Shown: one piece after another, positions 9,255 through 19,084 of the stretch | Position numbering within the stretch: the first letter of the stretch is position 1 | Layout of the letters: every line of letters begins with the position of its first letter | Origin: Xanthobacteraceae bacterium | Lineage (GTDB): Bacteria > Pseudomonadota > Alphaproteobacteria > Rhizobiales > Xanthobacteraceae | DNA: 64,000 nt | Reading direction: 5' to 3' | NCBI GenBank assembly: GCA_022844205.1 | Contig: JALHMF010000006.1 | Span: forward strand, 7,501 to 71,500 | The notes under the pieces: generated by a model | The model's input: only the letters and a program-made list of their open reading frames with translations | What the model was told of the DNA's origin: nothing | Databases searched by the model: none | Position numbers and translations under genes: made by a program

Positions 9255-10184
9255 CTAGTGCCGGTTTTTGCTTGGCTTCGCCCCGGATTTTGACATCGGT
9301 GCGATGGCGCCGCGATGACGAAGCACATCCGCCGCCATCGCATGGCCCGCCAGCGCCGCTTGCTCCGGCTCGATGCCTGCGAGGCGGGCGGCAATGAAGG
9401 CGCCGTTGAAGGCGTCGCCGGCACCGGTCGGATCGACCGGCTCCAGCATGGCCGGCACCGGCACGGTCGAGGTTTTTCCATTTGAATAAACAATGGCGCT
9501 CTTCGGGCCGTGCTTCACGACGACTTCCTTTACGCCGAAGGTGGTCAGGCGCTCGATCGTCGCCTCGGGCGTGGCGTCGCCCCAGAGCCGCGCCTCGTCG
9601 TCGAACGTAGGAAGCGCAAGATCGCTGCGTTTCAGCGCTTCCGAGAACACCGCCCGCGCCCGTTGCTCGTCGCCGCGCCAGCTTTGCGGACGCCAGTTGG
9701 TGTCGAACATGATCTTCGCGCCACGCTCGCGGCCGAATTCGAGTGCCGCGAGAAGACGGCCCAGTCCGGAGTTGGAATAGAGCGAAAGCGTGATCCCGGA
9801 AATGTATACGTGGGACGCCGCCACAATCTCTTCCGCGATGCGGTCCCAGCCGGGAAGTTCGAACAACTGCCGTGCCGGGGATGTTTCGCGCCAGTAATGA
9901 ATGGCCGACTCGCCATTGCTTTGCGGGTCGATCATGTAAAGCCCGGGCAGGCGGTCGTTGACGCGCAGGATCAGGTCGGTCTGGATGCCCTCGGCCGCGG
10001 CCATATCCATGATCGATTCAGAAAAAGGGTCGGTGCCGATCGCGGTCGCGAAGGCGACCTTGGCGCCTGAGCGGGCTAAATAGACCGATGTATTAAAGGT
10101 GTCGCCGCCGATGCTTTGCGCAAAGCGGCCATCGGCGCCGCGCGCAAGCTCGATCATCACCTCACCGATGGAAACGATCCGCAC
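9255..10184 (-). CDS. kdgK: PfkB-family sugar kinase, probably 2-keto-3-deoxygluconate kinase
   Basis: This 309-residue ribokinase-fold protein starts with GTG. It has the N-terminal GEVMIEL and GGDTFNTSVYLAR motifs, DTNWRPQSW in the middle, and the PfkB signature DPTGAGDAFNGAF near residue 245 that carries the catalytic Asp and the anion hole. The GGDTFNTSVYLAR and DTNWRP patterns are typical of KdgK, which phosphorylates 2-dehydro-3-deoxygluconate to KDPG. A sugar-acid dehydratase that could make such 2-keto-3-deoxy acids lies 3 kb away, in keeping with this, but the genes are not adjacent and the substrate remains an inference. Confidence 0.85.
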   Translation of the reverse strand: MRIVSIGEVMIELARGADGRFAQSIGGDTFNTSVYLARSGAKVAFATAIGTDPFSESIMDMAAAEGIQTDLILRVNDRLPGLYMIDPQSNGESAIHYWRETSPARQLFELPGWDRIAEEIVAASHVYISGITLSLYSNSGLGRLLAALEFGRERGAKIMFDTNWRPQSWRGDEQRARAVFSEALKRSDLALPTFDDEARLWGDATPEATIERLTTFGVKEVVVKHGPKSAIVYSNGKTSTVPVPAMLEPVDPTGAGDAFNGAFIAARLAGIEPEQAALAGHAMAADVLRHRGAIAPMSKSGAKPSKNRH

Positions 10185-10279
10185 CCGATCTGGCCCCCGC
10201 GAATCACGCCGTACACCGGACGCGACTGGGGAAAGAAAGCATTGCCGGTTCCCGCCCGCAACGGCACGGCGAAGAGCTT

Positions 10280-10720
10280 CTATTGCCCACCATAACGGCC
10301 GGCCAGGTCCTTTACGCGCGCGCTATTCTTGTCGATCAGGCAGGTCAGACGTTCTTCAAACGCCCCAATACCCTTTTTACCTTCGTAAGGGGCGACGTTC
10401 TGGCATTCGAAATTCCGGAAGCGGATGAATTGCCCCTGCGTTTCCTCCAGCATGTTTCGCCAGCGGGTCTTCTGCACGGGGGCGAGATCGGCCCGCGCAT
10501 CCACCACGTTCAGTGCCTTTGCATGAGCCTCGCCCAGCATCCGGTCGCTGTCGCGCACAGCCGTCTCAAGACATTCGAAATAGCTTCTGGCGACGAGCTT
10601 GCTGCGGTCACATGCGATATCCGACGGCCGGCGCTCCGCCGCGAAAGCGGGGCAGACCAGGACCAGCAAAAGCACACAGATAAAATGGCGGCGCATGAAG
10701 GCTCTGATTTGCCGGTACAT
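10280..10720 (-). CDS. LprI-like secreted protein (DUF1311 type)
   Basis: I start it at the ATG at 10720 (146 residues), which gives a clean signal peptide (positively charged start, then FICVLLLVLVCPAFA, cut before AERR); an upstream frame to 10894 lacks signal features and a start at 10696 is an alternative. The mature part has four cysteines (IACD, YFECLE, FECQN, LTCLID) spaced as in the LprI/DUF1311 fold, which forms a small helical periplasmic domain with two disulfides; some members inhibit lysozyme. Function here is not established. It is transcribed away from the DMT transporter gene. Confidence 0.72.
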   Translation of the reverse strand: MYRQIRAFMRRHFICVLLLVLVCPAFAAERRPSDIACDRSKLVARSYFECLETAVRDSDRMLGEAHAKALNVVDARADLAPVQKTRWRNMLEETQGQFIRFRNFECQNVAPYEGKKGIGAFEERLTCLIDKNSARVKDLAGRYGGQ

Positions 10721-10858
10721 TACCGGAACGCGCTTGCGAAAAAAGAGTGAAAATCCGGCGGGCAACCGTGAAGGCAAAGCTGCCGCCAACAGGTCAGCCA
10801 TGCAAAAGCGACAAAAGCCGAAATGATAGTGGCGTGCCTCCGGCCCAGCGCTTAACCC

Positions 10859-11767
10859 ATGGATATGCGCGATTTGCCCGAGCAGTCCATTCAACGGCCG
10901 AACACGATGCGCGGAATTCTATTTGGCGCGCTAGCGGCACTTGGCTGGGCGGCGGGACTGGTTGCGGCCCGGCATGGCGTTCAGGCGGGGCTGTCGCCGG
11001 TCGATCTCGTAATCTACCGGTTCGGGCCTTTCGGATTGCTGCTTTTACCTTTCGTATTTCGCAATGGATTGAGCGCGCCGGGTGGAATCACTTGGGGCCG
11101 CGCGCTGGCGCTGACCTTTACGGGCGGGCTGATCACGGCGTTATGCAGCAATTCCGGCTTCCTGTTCGTCCCGCTCGGCCATGGAGCGGTGATCCAGCCG
11201 TCATCCGCGTCCCTTGCGGGACTGGTGCTTACGGCGCTCGTTCTCGGCGAGCGATTGAAACCGACCCGCGTGATCGGGGCGTTCGGCATTATCGCAGGCC
11301 TGATTATTTTCGGCGGTGAGTCCATCACCACGATCGGGCGGGAAGGAATCGCCGGCGACCTGTTGTTCGTGGCCGCGGGTTCAGCCTATGCGGTGTTCGG
11401 CGTGCTGCTGGCGAAATGGCGGATCGATTCCGTGCGCGCGACCGCCGTGGCAACCGTGCTCTCATTTTTGATTTTTCTGCCGGTCCACGCCGCCTGGTTC
11501 GGCTACAGCCGGATGATTGCGGCTGGTTTGTCCGAAAATCTGTTGCAACTTATCGCGCAGGGAATTCTGGCGGGTGCGCCGGCGATGTATTTCTTCGCCC
11601 GCACCGTTGCGATCCTTGGACCTGCGCGGGCAGCGGTGTTTCCGTCGCTCGTGCCCGGCTTCGCACTGCTGATCGGCTATCTCACGCTCGGAGAAATTCC
11701 GACGACGGCGCAGTTCATCGGCTTTGCGATCGTGACGCTTGGCTTCGCGCTGGTGCAGCGGCGCTGA
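10859..11767 (+). CDS. EamA/DMT-family transporter
   Basis: 302 residues with ten hydrophobic segments arranged as two EamA repeats (about 17-145 and 160-300); the second repeat ends in the usual PSLVPGFALLIGYLTLGE pattern. It is an inner-membrane carrier or exporter of an unknown small metabolite. The ATG at 10904 (MRGILFGALAALGW) is an alternative start that removes a 15-residue hydrophilic lead. It is divergent from the LprI-like gene and is followed directly by a palindromic repeat. Confidence 0.87.
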   Translation: MDMRDLPEQSIQRPNTMRGILFGALAALGWAAGLVAARHGVQAGLSPVDLVIYRFGPFGLLLLPFVFRNGLSAPGGITWGRALALTFTGGLITALCSNSGFLFVPLGHGAVIQPSSASLAGLVLTALVLGERLKPTRVIGAFGIIAGLIIFGGESITTIGREGIAGDLLFVAAGSAYAVFGVLLAKWRIDSVRATAVATVLSFLIFLPVHAAWFGYSRMIAAGLSENLLQLIAQGILAGAPAMYFFARTVAILGPARAAVFPSLVPGFALLIGYLTLGEIPTTAQFIGFAIVTLGFALVQRR

Positions 11768-11774
11768 TTGTTTC

Positions 11775-11830
11775 GTCTTTCCGGGGCGCGGGCAGCCCGG
11801 GTTCGGCACTTCGTGCCGTCCCGGAATGAC
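11775..11830. repeat. Palindromic intergenic repeat, family B
   Basis: The element begins GTCTTTCCGGGG and ends CCCGGAATGAC, with an internal CGGCACTTCGTGCCG hairpin. It fills the gap between the convergent transporter and aminotransferase genes. The same ends and hairpin type recur at 25173-25275, and a related form at 29930-30009. Confidence 0.7.
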
Positions 11831-11836
11831 AAAAAA

Positions 11837-13018
11837 TCAAGCCGCCTTCCTGGTCGCTAGGAATTCCAGCATGCGGGCGAGCGCCTTCTGGATGTTCTCC
11901 GCCGAGTTCGCGTAGGAAATCCGCATATAGCCTTCGCCCAGAACGCCGAAGTCCGGGCCACCGATGGTGGCAACACCCGTTTCTTCCAGCAGCGCCGAGG
12001 CCAGCGGCTTTGCTTTCCAGCCGGTGTTTTTGACATTCGGGAATGCGTAGAAGGCGCCTTTTGGCGTTGCGCAGGAAATGCCAGGCAGCTTGTTCAATCC
12101 TTCGACCACGATCTTTCGGCGCCGGTCGAATTCCGTGAGCATTCTTTTCACGTCGGCCTGCGGGCCGGTGAGGGCGGCAAGGCCCGCATACTGGGTCGGC
12201 GCGTTTACGCAGGAATAGAGATTGACCGCTAGCTTGCGGGCATAGTCGTAAAGCTTGCCCGGCCACACCGCATAGCCAAGCCGCCAACCGGTCATCGCGT
12301 AGGTCTTCGACCAGCCGTTCAGCAAAATGAGCCGGTCGCGGATCGACGGATAGTTCAGGAGACAAACATGCGTCTCGCCGTCATATAACATTTGATCGTA
12401 GATCTCGTCCGACAGGATCGCGACATCGGGAAATTTATCGAGACCCGCGATGAGCTTGTCGACCTCCGCTTTCGGCGTGACGCCGCCAGTCGGGTTGGCG
12501 GGTGAATTCAAAATCAGCAGCCGTGTCTTCGGCGTAATCAGTTTCAGCGTCTCGTCGGCGGAAAAGGCAAAACCGTTCTCTTCGCGGATCGGAACCGGGA
12601 TCGGCCGCGCGCCGGTGAACTCGATCATCGAGCGGTAAATCGGAAAGCCGGGATCGGGATAGAGAATGTCCACGCCCGGCTCGCCGAACATCAGGATCGC
12701 CATGTACATCGTCGGCTTGCCGCCCGGCATGATCATGACGCTGTCGGGAGAGACCTCTGCCTTGAAACGTTTGTGCAGATCGGCGGCGACGGCTTCGCGC
12801 AAGGGTTTAATTCCCGTCGCAGGCGTGTAGCCGTGGTGACCGTCCTTGATGGCTTTGATCGCCGCCTCCGTAATGTGCGCGGGGGTTGGAAAATCCGGCT
12901 GGCCGATGCCGAGATTGATGATGTCGCGGCCCTGGCCCGCGAGTTCGGTTGCACGTGCCAAAACGGCGAACGCGTTCTCTTCCCCGATACGGTCGAAGGC
13001 TGCAATGGTGCGCAGCAT
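11837..13018 (-). CDS. Class I/II PLP-dependent aminotransferase
   Basis: The start is the ATG at 13018 (393 residues), placed by a GGAGGA Shine-Dalgarno 5 nt upstream. Fold type I features are clear: NLGIGQPDFPTP at the N-terminus, NSPANPTGG (about 170), SDEIYDQMLYDG, and SKTYAMTGWRLGY with the PLP-binding Lys. It transfers amino groups between an amino acid and a 2-oxo acid in the cytoplasm; the sequence resembles aspartate-aminotransferase-like enzymes of this subgroup but does not fix the substrate. It is divergent from the sugar-acid dehydratase operon. Confidence 0.9.
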   Translation of the reverse strand: MLRTIAAFDRIGEENAFAVLARATELAGQGRDIINLGIGQPDFPTPAHITEAAIKAIKDGHHGYTPATGIKPLREAVAADLHKRFKAEVSPDSVMIMPGGKPTMYMAILMFGEPGVDILYPDPGFPIYRSMIEFTGARPIPVPIREENGFAFSADETLKLITPKTRLLILNSPANPTGGVTPKAEVDKLIAGLDKFPDVAILSDEIYDQMLYDGETHVCLLNYPSIRDRLILLNGWSKTYAMTGWRLGYAVWPGKLYDYARKLAVNLYSCVNAPTQYAGLAALTGPQADVKRMLTEFDRRRKIVVEGLNKLPGISCATPKGAFYAFPNVKNTGWKAKPLASALLEETGVATIGGPDFGVLGEGYMRISYANSAENIQKALARMLEFLATRKAA

Positions 13019-13140
13019 AGGCTTCCTCCAGCTTCCCAACCCGATTGTTTTGCGGGCACATTAGGCGCATAAATTGAAGGAAATCAATTCGTAACAAGCA
13101 GGTCGCGGGGTCCGGCCGATGCCGGGGCCCTCGGGAGGAT

Positions 13141-14955
13141 GTGATGGTTGCCAAGAAGAACACCGGGAAGAAATTGAAACTGCGTTCGCAGCTCTGGTTC
13201 GACAACCCGGACGACATGCATATGTCGGCGCACTATGTGGAGCGCTACCTGAATTACGGGCTGTCGCGCCAGGAGTTGCAGGCCGGGAAACCCATTATCG
13301 GAATCGCGCAGACCGGGTCCGACCTATCGCCCTGCAATCGGCATCATATGGAGTTGGCGAAGCGCGTGCGCGAGGGCATCCGCGAGGCGGGCGGCATCGC
13401 GTTCGAATTTCCGGTGCATCCGATCCAGGAGACGGGCAAGCGGCCGACGGCTGCGCTCGACCGCAACCTTGCCTATCTGGGTCTCGTCGAAGTGCTGTAC
13501 GGCTATCCGATCGACGGCGTCGTGCTGATGGCCGGTTGCGACAAGACCACGCCGGCTTTGCTGATGGCGGCGGCAACGGTGAACATTCCCTCGATCATTC
13601 TCTCCGGCGGGCCGATGCTGAACGGCTGGTTCCGCGGCCAGCGCACGGGTTCGGGCACCACGAAGTGGCTCGCGCGCGAAATGCATGCGGCCGGTGAGAT
13701 CAACGACACGCAATATACCGACATTGTTGCGTCGGCGGCCCCTTCCATCGGCCACTGCAACACGATGGGCACGGCTTCGACGATGAACGGTCTTGCCGAG
13801 GCACTCGGCATGTCGCTGCCCGGATGCTCGGCGATTCCGGCGCCCTACAAGGAGCGCTCGGTGATCTCGTATGAGACCGGCAAGCGCATCGTTCAGATGG
13901 TGAACGAAGACCTGAAGCCGTCGGACATCATGACCCGCGAGGCGTTCGAGAACGCCATCGTGGTGAACTCCGCGATTGGCGGCTCGACCAATGCGCCGGT
14001 GCATCTGAATGCGGTCGCCCGCCATATCGGCGTGCCGTTGACCGTTTCAGACTGGCAGCGCCACGGCCACAAGATCCCGCTGCTCGTGAACATGATGCCG
14101 GCGGGAAAATATCTCGGCGAGGAATTTTTCCGCGCGGGCGGAATCCCGGCGGTGGTGGCCGAGCTGATCAAGGCCGGCAAAATCCACGAGGGTGCAAAGA
14201 CCGTGAACGGCAAGTCCATCGGCGAGAACTGCAAGGATCAGCTTGCCGCCGAATGGGGCCGGGACGTGATCTTCCCGTACGAGAAGCCGATGCGCGAGGA
14301 TGCGGGCTTCATCGTGCTGCACGGAAACCTGTTCGACAGCGCCATCATGAAGACGAGCGTGATCTCCAAGGAATTTCGCGACCGTTATCTTTCGAATCCG
14401 AAAGATCCCGATGCGTTCGAGGGCAAGGCGGTCGTTTTCGACGGACGCGAGGACTATCACAACCGCATCGACGATCCGTCGCTCAACATCGATGAGTACA
14501 CGATGCTGTTCATGCGCGGTGCCGGTCCCATCGGTCATCCGGGCGCGGCGGAGGTCGTCAACATGCAGCCGCCGGCGGCGCTCCTGAAGAAAGGCATCAA
14601 GGCGCTCGCCTGCATCGGCGACGGAAGACAGTCCGGCACATCGGGTTCGCCGTCGATCCTGAACGCGTCGCCGGAAGCGGCGGCGGGCGGCGGTCTTGCG
14701 TTGTTGAAGACCGGCGACCGCGTTCGTATCGATCTCCGCAAGGGCGAGGCGAATATCCTGATTTCGGAAGCGGAACTGAACGAGCGGCGGACGGCTTTGA
14801 AGGCGGCGGGCGGCTATCCGTATCCCGCGAGCCAGACGCCGTGGCAGGAAATTCAGCGCGCGATGGTGGACCAGCTCGATGAGGGCATGGTGCTGAAGCC
14901 CGCGGTGAAGTTCCAGCGGGTCGCGCAATCGAACGTGCCGCGCGACAGTCATTGA
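13141..14955 (+). CDS. IlvD/Edd-family sugar-acid dehydratase (arabonate/xylonate type)
   Basis: 604 residues. The dehydratase family Cys motifs that hold the Fe-S cluster are present: [12 protein letters not shown] (about 60-70), [11 protein letters not shown] (about 127) and [11 protein letters not shown] (about 200). The length and the DLSPCN form fit the pentonate dehydratase branch (L-arabonate, D-xylonate) rather than the branched-chain IlvD. It removes water from a sugar acid to give a 2-keto-3-deoxy acid. A GGGAGGA ribosome site precedes the ATG. The next gene starts 3 nt after its stop, so it heads an operon with an ICL/PEP-mutase enzyme, a GNAT and a DenD-like dehydrogenase. Confidence 0.9.
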   Translation: MMVAKKNTGKKLKLRSQLWFDNPDDMHMSAHYVERYLNYGLSRQELQAGKPIIGIAQTGSDLSPCNRHHMELAKRVREGIREAGGIAFEFPVHPIQETGKRPTAALDRNLAYLGLVEVLYGYPIDGVVLMAGCDKTTPALLMAAATVNIPSIILSGGPMLNGWFRGQRTGSGTTKWLAREMHAAGEINDTQYTDIVASAAPSIGHCNTMGTASTMNGLAEALGMSLPGCSAIPAPYKERSVISYETGKRIVQMVNEDLKPSDIMTREAFENAIVVNSAIGGSTNAPVHLNAVARHIGVPLTVSDWQRHGHKIPLLVNMMPAGKYLGEEFFRAGGIPAVVAELIKAGKIHEGAKTVNGKSIGENCKDQLAAEWGRDVIFPYEKPMREDAGFIVLHGNLFDSAIMKTSVISKEFRDRYLSNPKDPDAFEGKAVVFDGREDYHNRIDDPSLNIDEYTMLFMRGAGPIGHPGAAEVVNMQPPAALLKKGIKALACIGDGRQSGTSGSPSILNASPEAAAGGGLALLKTGDRVRIDLRKGEANILISEAELNERRTALKAAGGYPYPASQTPWQEIQRAMVDQLDEGMVLKPAVKFQRVAQSNVPRDSH

Positions 14956-14958
14956 GCC

Positions 14959-15798
14959 ATGCCGGGGGTCACGCAGAAGCGCCGCGAATTCCGCCGCCTG
15001 CATGAGGCGGGCTGCTTTGTCATTCCGAATCCCTGGGATGTCGGCACCGCGCGCTATCTGCAAAGCCTCGGCTTCAAGGCGCTGGCCAGCACAAGCTCCG
15101 GGTTTGCGTTCAGCCGCGGGCTCGCCGATGGGCGTGTTTCGCGCGATGGCATGCTCGCGCATGTGCGGGAAATCGCGGAAGCCGCCGACATTCCGCTGAA
15201 TGTCGATTTTGAAAACGGCTTTGCCGAGGATTTCACGGGGCTAGCGAAAAACGTGCAGCTTTGCGTGGAGACGGGCGCTGCCGGTCTTTCCATCGAAGAC
15301 TCCACGGGTCATGCGGAAAATCCGCTCTACGATTTTGACACCGCACTCGAACGCGTGCGCGTGGCACGGGCGGCCATCGACCGGGCGGGCGGCGATGTCC
15401 TCTTCACGGCACGCAGCGAAGGCTTCATTCGCGGGCGGCCCGATCTTGCAGAAACCGTGCGGCGTATCGAAGCGTACCGGAATGCGGGGGCCGATTGTCT
15501 GTATGCGCCCGGCATCAAGACGCGCGAGGAGATCGAAGCGATCGTGAAGGCAGCTGGACCCAAGGCGGTGAATTTCCTGATGTCGACGGCGACAAATTTC
15601 AACGTCGCCGATCTCGCCGGCATGGGCGTGCGCCGCATCAGCGTCGGCGGCACGCTTTCGCGCGTCGCGTGGAATGCATTCATGAATTCCGCGCGCGAGA
15701 TAACGGAGAAGGGAACGTTCAAAAGTTTCGAGGGCCTGATTTCGAACGCGCCGCTGAATGAGTTCTTCCTCGCCGACGAAAAGAAGCGGCAGAAATGA
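14959..15798 (+). CDS. Isocitrate lyase/PEP mutase family enzyme
   Basis: 279 residues, a TIM barrel of the ICL/PEP-mutase superfamily. Visible motifs are NPWDVGTARYLQSLGFKALASTS, the metal-binding acidic region VDFENGF, and SIEDST. Members include oxaloacetate decarboxylases, methylisocitrate lyases and carboxy-PEP mutases; the sequence lacks the KKCGH lyase motif, so a true isocitrate or methylisocitrate lyase is unlikely. Within a sugar-acid operon it could cleave or decarboxylate a short oxo-acid product, which is inference. It overlaps the downstream GNAT gene by 4 bp. Confidence 0.82.
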   Translation: MPGVTQKRREFRRLHEAGCFVIPNPWDVGTARYLQSLGFKALASTSSGFAFSRGLADGRVSRDGMLAHVREIAEAADIPLNVDFENGFAEDFTGLAKNVQLCVETGAAGLSIEDSTGHAENPLYDFDTALERVRVARAAIDRAGGDVLFTARSEGFIRGRPDLAETVRRIEAYRNAGADCLYAPGIKTREEIEAIVKAAGPKAVNFLMSTATNFNVADLAGMGVRRISVGGTLSRVAWNAFMNSAREITEKGTFKSFEGLISNAPLNEFFLADEKKRQK

Positions 15799-16487
15799 AC
15801 GCATCCGAAAAGCTCGGCGAGCAAATCGACGCAACGCCCGCACTCCGTCCGCAGCCGGTACGGCTCGAAGGCGCGCGCACGGTACTGGAGCGGCTCGACC
15901 CCGCGCGTCACGCGCTCGATCTCTGGGCGGGCGTGAAGGACGACGACAGCATCTGGGATTATCTCGGCTACGGGCCGTTTCCGGATGCGGGCAGTTTTTC
16001 CAACTGGCTGGTGGAGCGGGCGAAGCTGGAAGATCCTTATTATTTTGCCGTGCTTGACAAGGAGAGCGGACGTGCGCTCGGCCTGATCACGCTGATGCGG
16101 ATTGATCCCGCGATGCGCACCATCGAGACGGGTCACATCGTTTACGGGACGGCGCTGAGGCGCACGACGCACGCGACCGAAGCGCAGTATCTGCTTGCGC
16201 AATATATTTTCGAAGCGTTGCGCTATCGCCGCTATGAGTGGAAGACGAATGCGCTGAACAGCGCCTCGCGGCGCGCGGCGTTGCGTTACGGGTTCACCTT
16301 CGAGGGCGTGTTTCGGCAACATCAAATTGTAAAAGGCCGCAACCGCGACACCGCTTGGTTCTCGATGCTCGACAGCGAATGGCCACGCAACCGCGCCGCG
16401 TTCGAGACCTGGCTGAAGCCGGAAAACTTCGACGGTGGCCGCCAGCAGCGCAGCCTCGAGGAAATCCGCCAGATGATCGAGGCTTAG
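15795..16487 (+). CDS. GNAT acetyltransferase, RimJ/RimL type
   Basis: 230 residues. The order of elements is that of RimJ/RimL-like N-acetyltransferases: VRLEGARTVLERLDP at the N-terminus, the acetyl-CoA strand region ALGLITLMRIDP, and NALNSASRRAALRYGFTFEGV near the C-terminal third. Such enzymes acetylate protein N-termini or small amines. It starts inside the stop of the ICL/PEP-mutase gene (ATGA) and is followed after 2 nt by the DenD-like gene, so it is a fixed part of this operon, although its role in sugar-acid breakdown is unclear. Confidence 0.85.
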   Translation: MNASEKLGEQIDATPALRPQPVRLEGARTVLERLDPARHALDLWAGVKDDDSIWDYLGYGPFPDAGSFSNWLVERAKLEDPYYFAVLDKESGRALGLITLMRIDPAMRTIETGHIVYGTALRRTTHATEAQYLLAQYIFEALRYRRYEWKTNALNSASRRAALRYGFTFEGVFRQHQIVKGRNRDTAWFSMLDSEWPRNRAAFETWLKPENFDGGRQQRSLEEIRQMIEA

Positions 16488-16489
16488 CC

Positions 16490-17476
16490 GTGACGCATAT
16501 TTTGGTGACCGGTGCCGCCGGCATGATCGGCCGCAAGCTGACGGAACGACTCGCAAAAGACGGCACGCTCAATGGCAGAAAGATCGAACGGCTGACGCTG
16601 ACCGATGTGGTGAAGCCGCCGAAGCTTTCAGGTTTTTCCGGTGCGGTGGAAGCGTGGGTTTCCGATCTTACGGCGCCGAGAGAGGCCGAACGGGCGGTCG
16701 CCGCGCGGCCGGATGTTATTTTTCATCTTGCGGGCGTTGTGTCCGGCGAGGCCGAACTCGATCTGGAAAAAGGCTATCGCGTCAATCTCGATGGCACGCG
16801 GGCATTGCTGGACGCCGTAAGAAAAACCGGCCGCGGCTATTGTCCGAAATTGATCTTTACCTCGTCCATTGCAGTGTTCGGTGCGCCTTTTCCCGACATG
16901 ATCCGCGACGAGTTTCATCTGACGCCGCTGACTTCCTACGGCACACAGAAAGCGATGAGCGAGTTGCTGCTTTCCGATTATTCGCGGCGAGGCTTCGTTG
17001 AAGGCGTCGGCATCCGGTTGCCTACCATCTGTGTCCGTCCCGGCAAGCCGAACAAGGCGGCGTCCGGTTTCTTCTCCGGCATCATCCGTGAGCCGCTCGC
17101 GGGCGAAACCGCGGTCCTGCCGGTTTCGGAATCCGTTCAGCACACCCATGCCAGCCCGCGCGCGGCAATCGGCTTCCTGATCCATGCGGCGGGCCTGGCC
17201 CGCGAGCAGCTCGGCACGCGGATCAATCTGAATATGCCCGGCGTGTCCTGCACGGTCGGCGAGCAACTCGCGGCGCTGAAGCGCGTTGCGGGCGAGAAGG
17301 TCGCTGCACGCATCCGGCGCGAGACGGATCCGCTGGTCGAAAAGATCGTCGGGGGCTGGCCGGAGATTTTCGATGCACAGCGTGCGATCAAATTGGGCTT
17401 CCGGGCCGAAGATACATTTGATGAAATTATTCACATCCATATCGAGGACGAACTCGGCGGCAAGTTCGCCGCCTAA
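16490..17476 (+). CDS. denD: NAD-dependent SDR, D-erythronate dehydrogenase-like
   Basis: I take the GTG at 16490 as start (328 residues); it gives the Rossmann opening [16 protein letters not shown] directly, and a longer frame only adds antisense sequence of the GNAT gene. Extended-SDR features are the TGAAGMIG dinucleotide loop, [11 protein letters not shown], the catalytic Ser region TSSIAVFG and YGTQK (Tyr-x3-Lys). The pattern [15 protein letters not shown]...LTLTDVV is typical of DenD proteins that oxidise D-erythronate to 2-oxotetronate. Four-carbon acid metabolism suits the operon. A general NAD-dependent epimerase is the alternative. Confidence 0.85.
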   Translation: MTHILVTGAAGMIGRKLTERLAKDGTLNGRKIERLTLTDVVKPPKLSGFSGAVEAWVSDLTAPREAERAVAARPDVIFHLAGVVSGEAELDLEKGYRVNLDGTRALLDAVRKTGRGYCPKLIFTSSIAVFGAPFPDMIRDEFHLTPLTSYGTQKAMSELLLSDYSRRGFVEGVGIRLPTICVRPGKPNKAASGFFSGIIREPLAGETAVLPVSESVQHTHASPRAAIGFLIHAAGLAREQLGTRINLNMPGVSCTVGEQLAALKRVAGEKVAARIRRETDPLVEKIVGGWPEIFDAQRAIKLGFRAEDTFDEIIHIHIEDELGGKFAA

Positions 17477-17478
17477 CC

Positions 17479-18192
17479 ATGCGTTTCAAACAGCCGCTGA
17501 TCCCCGCAACGCTGATCCGCCGCTACAAAAGATTCCTGGCCGATGTGGTGCTGCCGGACGGCAGCGTGACGACCGTGCATGTCGCCAATCCCGGCTCGAT
17601 GCTCGGTCTCCTCACACCCGGCAGCAAAGTTTTTCTTTCCAAATCGGAAAGTGCCAGCCGGAAACTTCCCTATAGCTGGGAACTGGTGGAAGCCGATTTC
17701 GGCAGCGGCACTGAACTGGTGGGCGTCAATACCGCTCATCCCAATCGCATCGTAGCGGAAGCCATCGCCGCCGGGCTGCTTCCCGGAATCCGCGAATACA
17801 AATCCGTCCGCCGTGAAGTGAAATACGCAAAGGCAAGCCGGGTCGACTTCCTGCTGGAGCAGGAAGGCAGGCCGCCCTGTTTTTTGGAAGTGAAGAACGT
17901 CCACATGATGCGGCAGCCGCGGCTCTCCGAGTTCCCGGATTGCGTCAGCGCCCGAGCCGCGCGGCACATGGCCGACCTCGGCGACGAGGTGGAGCGGGGC
18001 GCACGGGCGGTGGTGGTTTTTCTGGTCCAGATCGGCTCGGCAGAGCGTTTCTCGCCCGCCCGCGATATCGACCCGGCCTATGGCAAGGCCTTCGACCGGG
18101 CGCGGGAGCGAGGCGTGGAGGCAGCAGCACTCGTTTGCCGTGTCAGTTCGGAAGAAATCGTTGCCGTCAAGCCGATCCCGATACTTGTTTGA
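17479..18192 (+). CDS. sfsA: SfsA family protein (sugar fermentation stimulation homologue)
   Basis: 237 residues, a full-length SfsA. The motifs [13 protein letters not shown] near the N-terminus and RVDFLLE...CFLEVKNV (about 115-140) form a PD-(D/E)xK nuclease-like core, and the C-terminal ARAARHM region is also typical. E. coli SfsA was linked to maltose metabolism and binds DNA non-specifically; the true role is unsettled. It begins 2 nt after the denD-like stop and precedes map and radC, an order often kept in related alphaproteobacteria. Confidence 0.93.
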   Translation: MRFKQPLIPATLIRRYKRFLADVVLPDGSVTTVHVANPGSMLGLLTPGSKVFLSKSESASRKLPYSWELVEADFGSGTELVGVNTAHPNRIVAEAIAAGLLPGIREYKSVRREVKYAKASRVDFLLEQEGRPPCFLEVKNVHMMRQPRLSEFPDCVSARAARHMADLGDEVERGARAVVVFLVQIGSAERFSPARDIDPAYGKAFDRARERGVEAAALVCRVSSEEIVAVKPIPILV

Positions 18193-18251
18193 GCGTTTCG
18201 CTTGCACGAACGGATTGATGCCCTAAATTCGAGGGATCATCGGAGAACGGA

Positions 18252-19076
18252 ATGTCCTACGTCGAGGCCGCCACCGCGCCATTGCGCAAGACCGGGCAGA
18301 TCAAACTGCACGGAGAAGAAGGCTTTGCCGGCATGCGCCGGGCGGGCCGGCTCGTGGCCGAGGCGCTGGATCTGCTGACCGAGCATGTGAAGCCCGGCGT
18401 CAATACCGAAAAGCTGGACCGGCTGATTTTTGAGTTTGCGATGGATCGGGGCGCCCTTCCGGCGACCCTCATGTATCGCGGCTATGGCAAGTCGATCTGC
18501 ACCTCGATCAACCACGTCGTCTGTCATGGCATCCCGAACGACAAGCCGATGCGAGAGGGCGACATCGTCAATATCGACGTCACGTTGATCCTCGACGGCT
18601 GGCACGGCGACAGCAGCCGCATGTATCTCGTCGGCGAGGTTCCGCGCCGCGCGGAGCGGCTTGTGGAAGTCACCTATGAGGCAATGATGGCCGGCATCGA
18701 AACGATCCGCCCGGGCAGCACCATCGGCGATATCGGAGCCGCGATCCAGGCGGTGGTCGAACCCAATCATATGAGCGTGGTGCGCGATTTCTGCGGGCAC
18801 GGCGTCGGCCGCCTTTTCCATGACGAACCGAATGTCGTGCATGTAGGCCAGCCTGGGGAAGGTCCGGTCTTGCGCCCCGGCATGTTCTTCACCGTGGAGC
18901 CGATGATCAATCTCGGCCGCCCGCATGTGAAGGTGCTGTCCGACGGCTGGACCGCGGTGACGCGCGACCGTTCGCTGTCGGCGCAGTTCGAACACACGAT
19001 CGGTGTGACGGAAACCGGCGTGGAGATTTTCACGCTCTCGCCCAAGGGATTTCAACGGCCTCCATACGCCGCCTAG
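18252..19076 (+). CDS. map: Type I methionine aminopeptidase
   Basis: 274 residues. The five metal ligands of the pita-bread fold can be followed: Asp in [11 protein letters not shown] and HGDSSRM, His in [13 protein letters not shown], Glu in [10 protein letters not shown] and Glu in [12 protein letters not shown]. His in [10 protein letters not shown]-like sequence ([10 protein letters not shown]) is the substrate-binding His. It removes the initiator Met from nascent proteins in the cytoplasm and is expected to be essential. It lies between sfsA and radC, 8 nt before radC. Confidence 0.96.
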   Translation: MSYVEAATAPLRKTGQIKLHGEEGFAGMRRAGRLVAEALDLLTEHVKPGVNTEKLDRLIFEFAMDRGALPATLMYRGYGKSICTSINHVVCHGIPNDKPMREGDIVNIDVTLILDGWHGDSSRMYLVGEVPRRAERLVEVTYEAMMAGIETIRPGSTIGDIGAAIQAVVEPNHMSVVRDFCGHGVGRLFHDEPNVVHVGQPGEGPVLRPGMFFTVEPMINLGRPHVKVLSDGWTAVTRDRSLSAQFEHTIGVTETGVEIFTLSPKGFQRPPYAA

Positions 19077-19084
19077 GAACTGCA

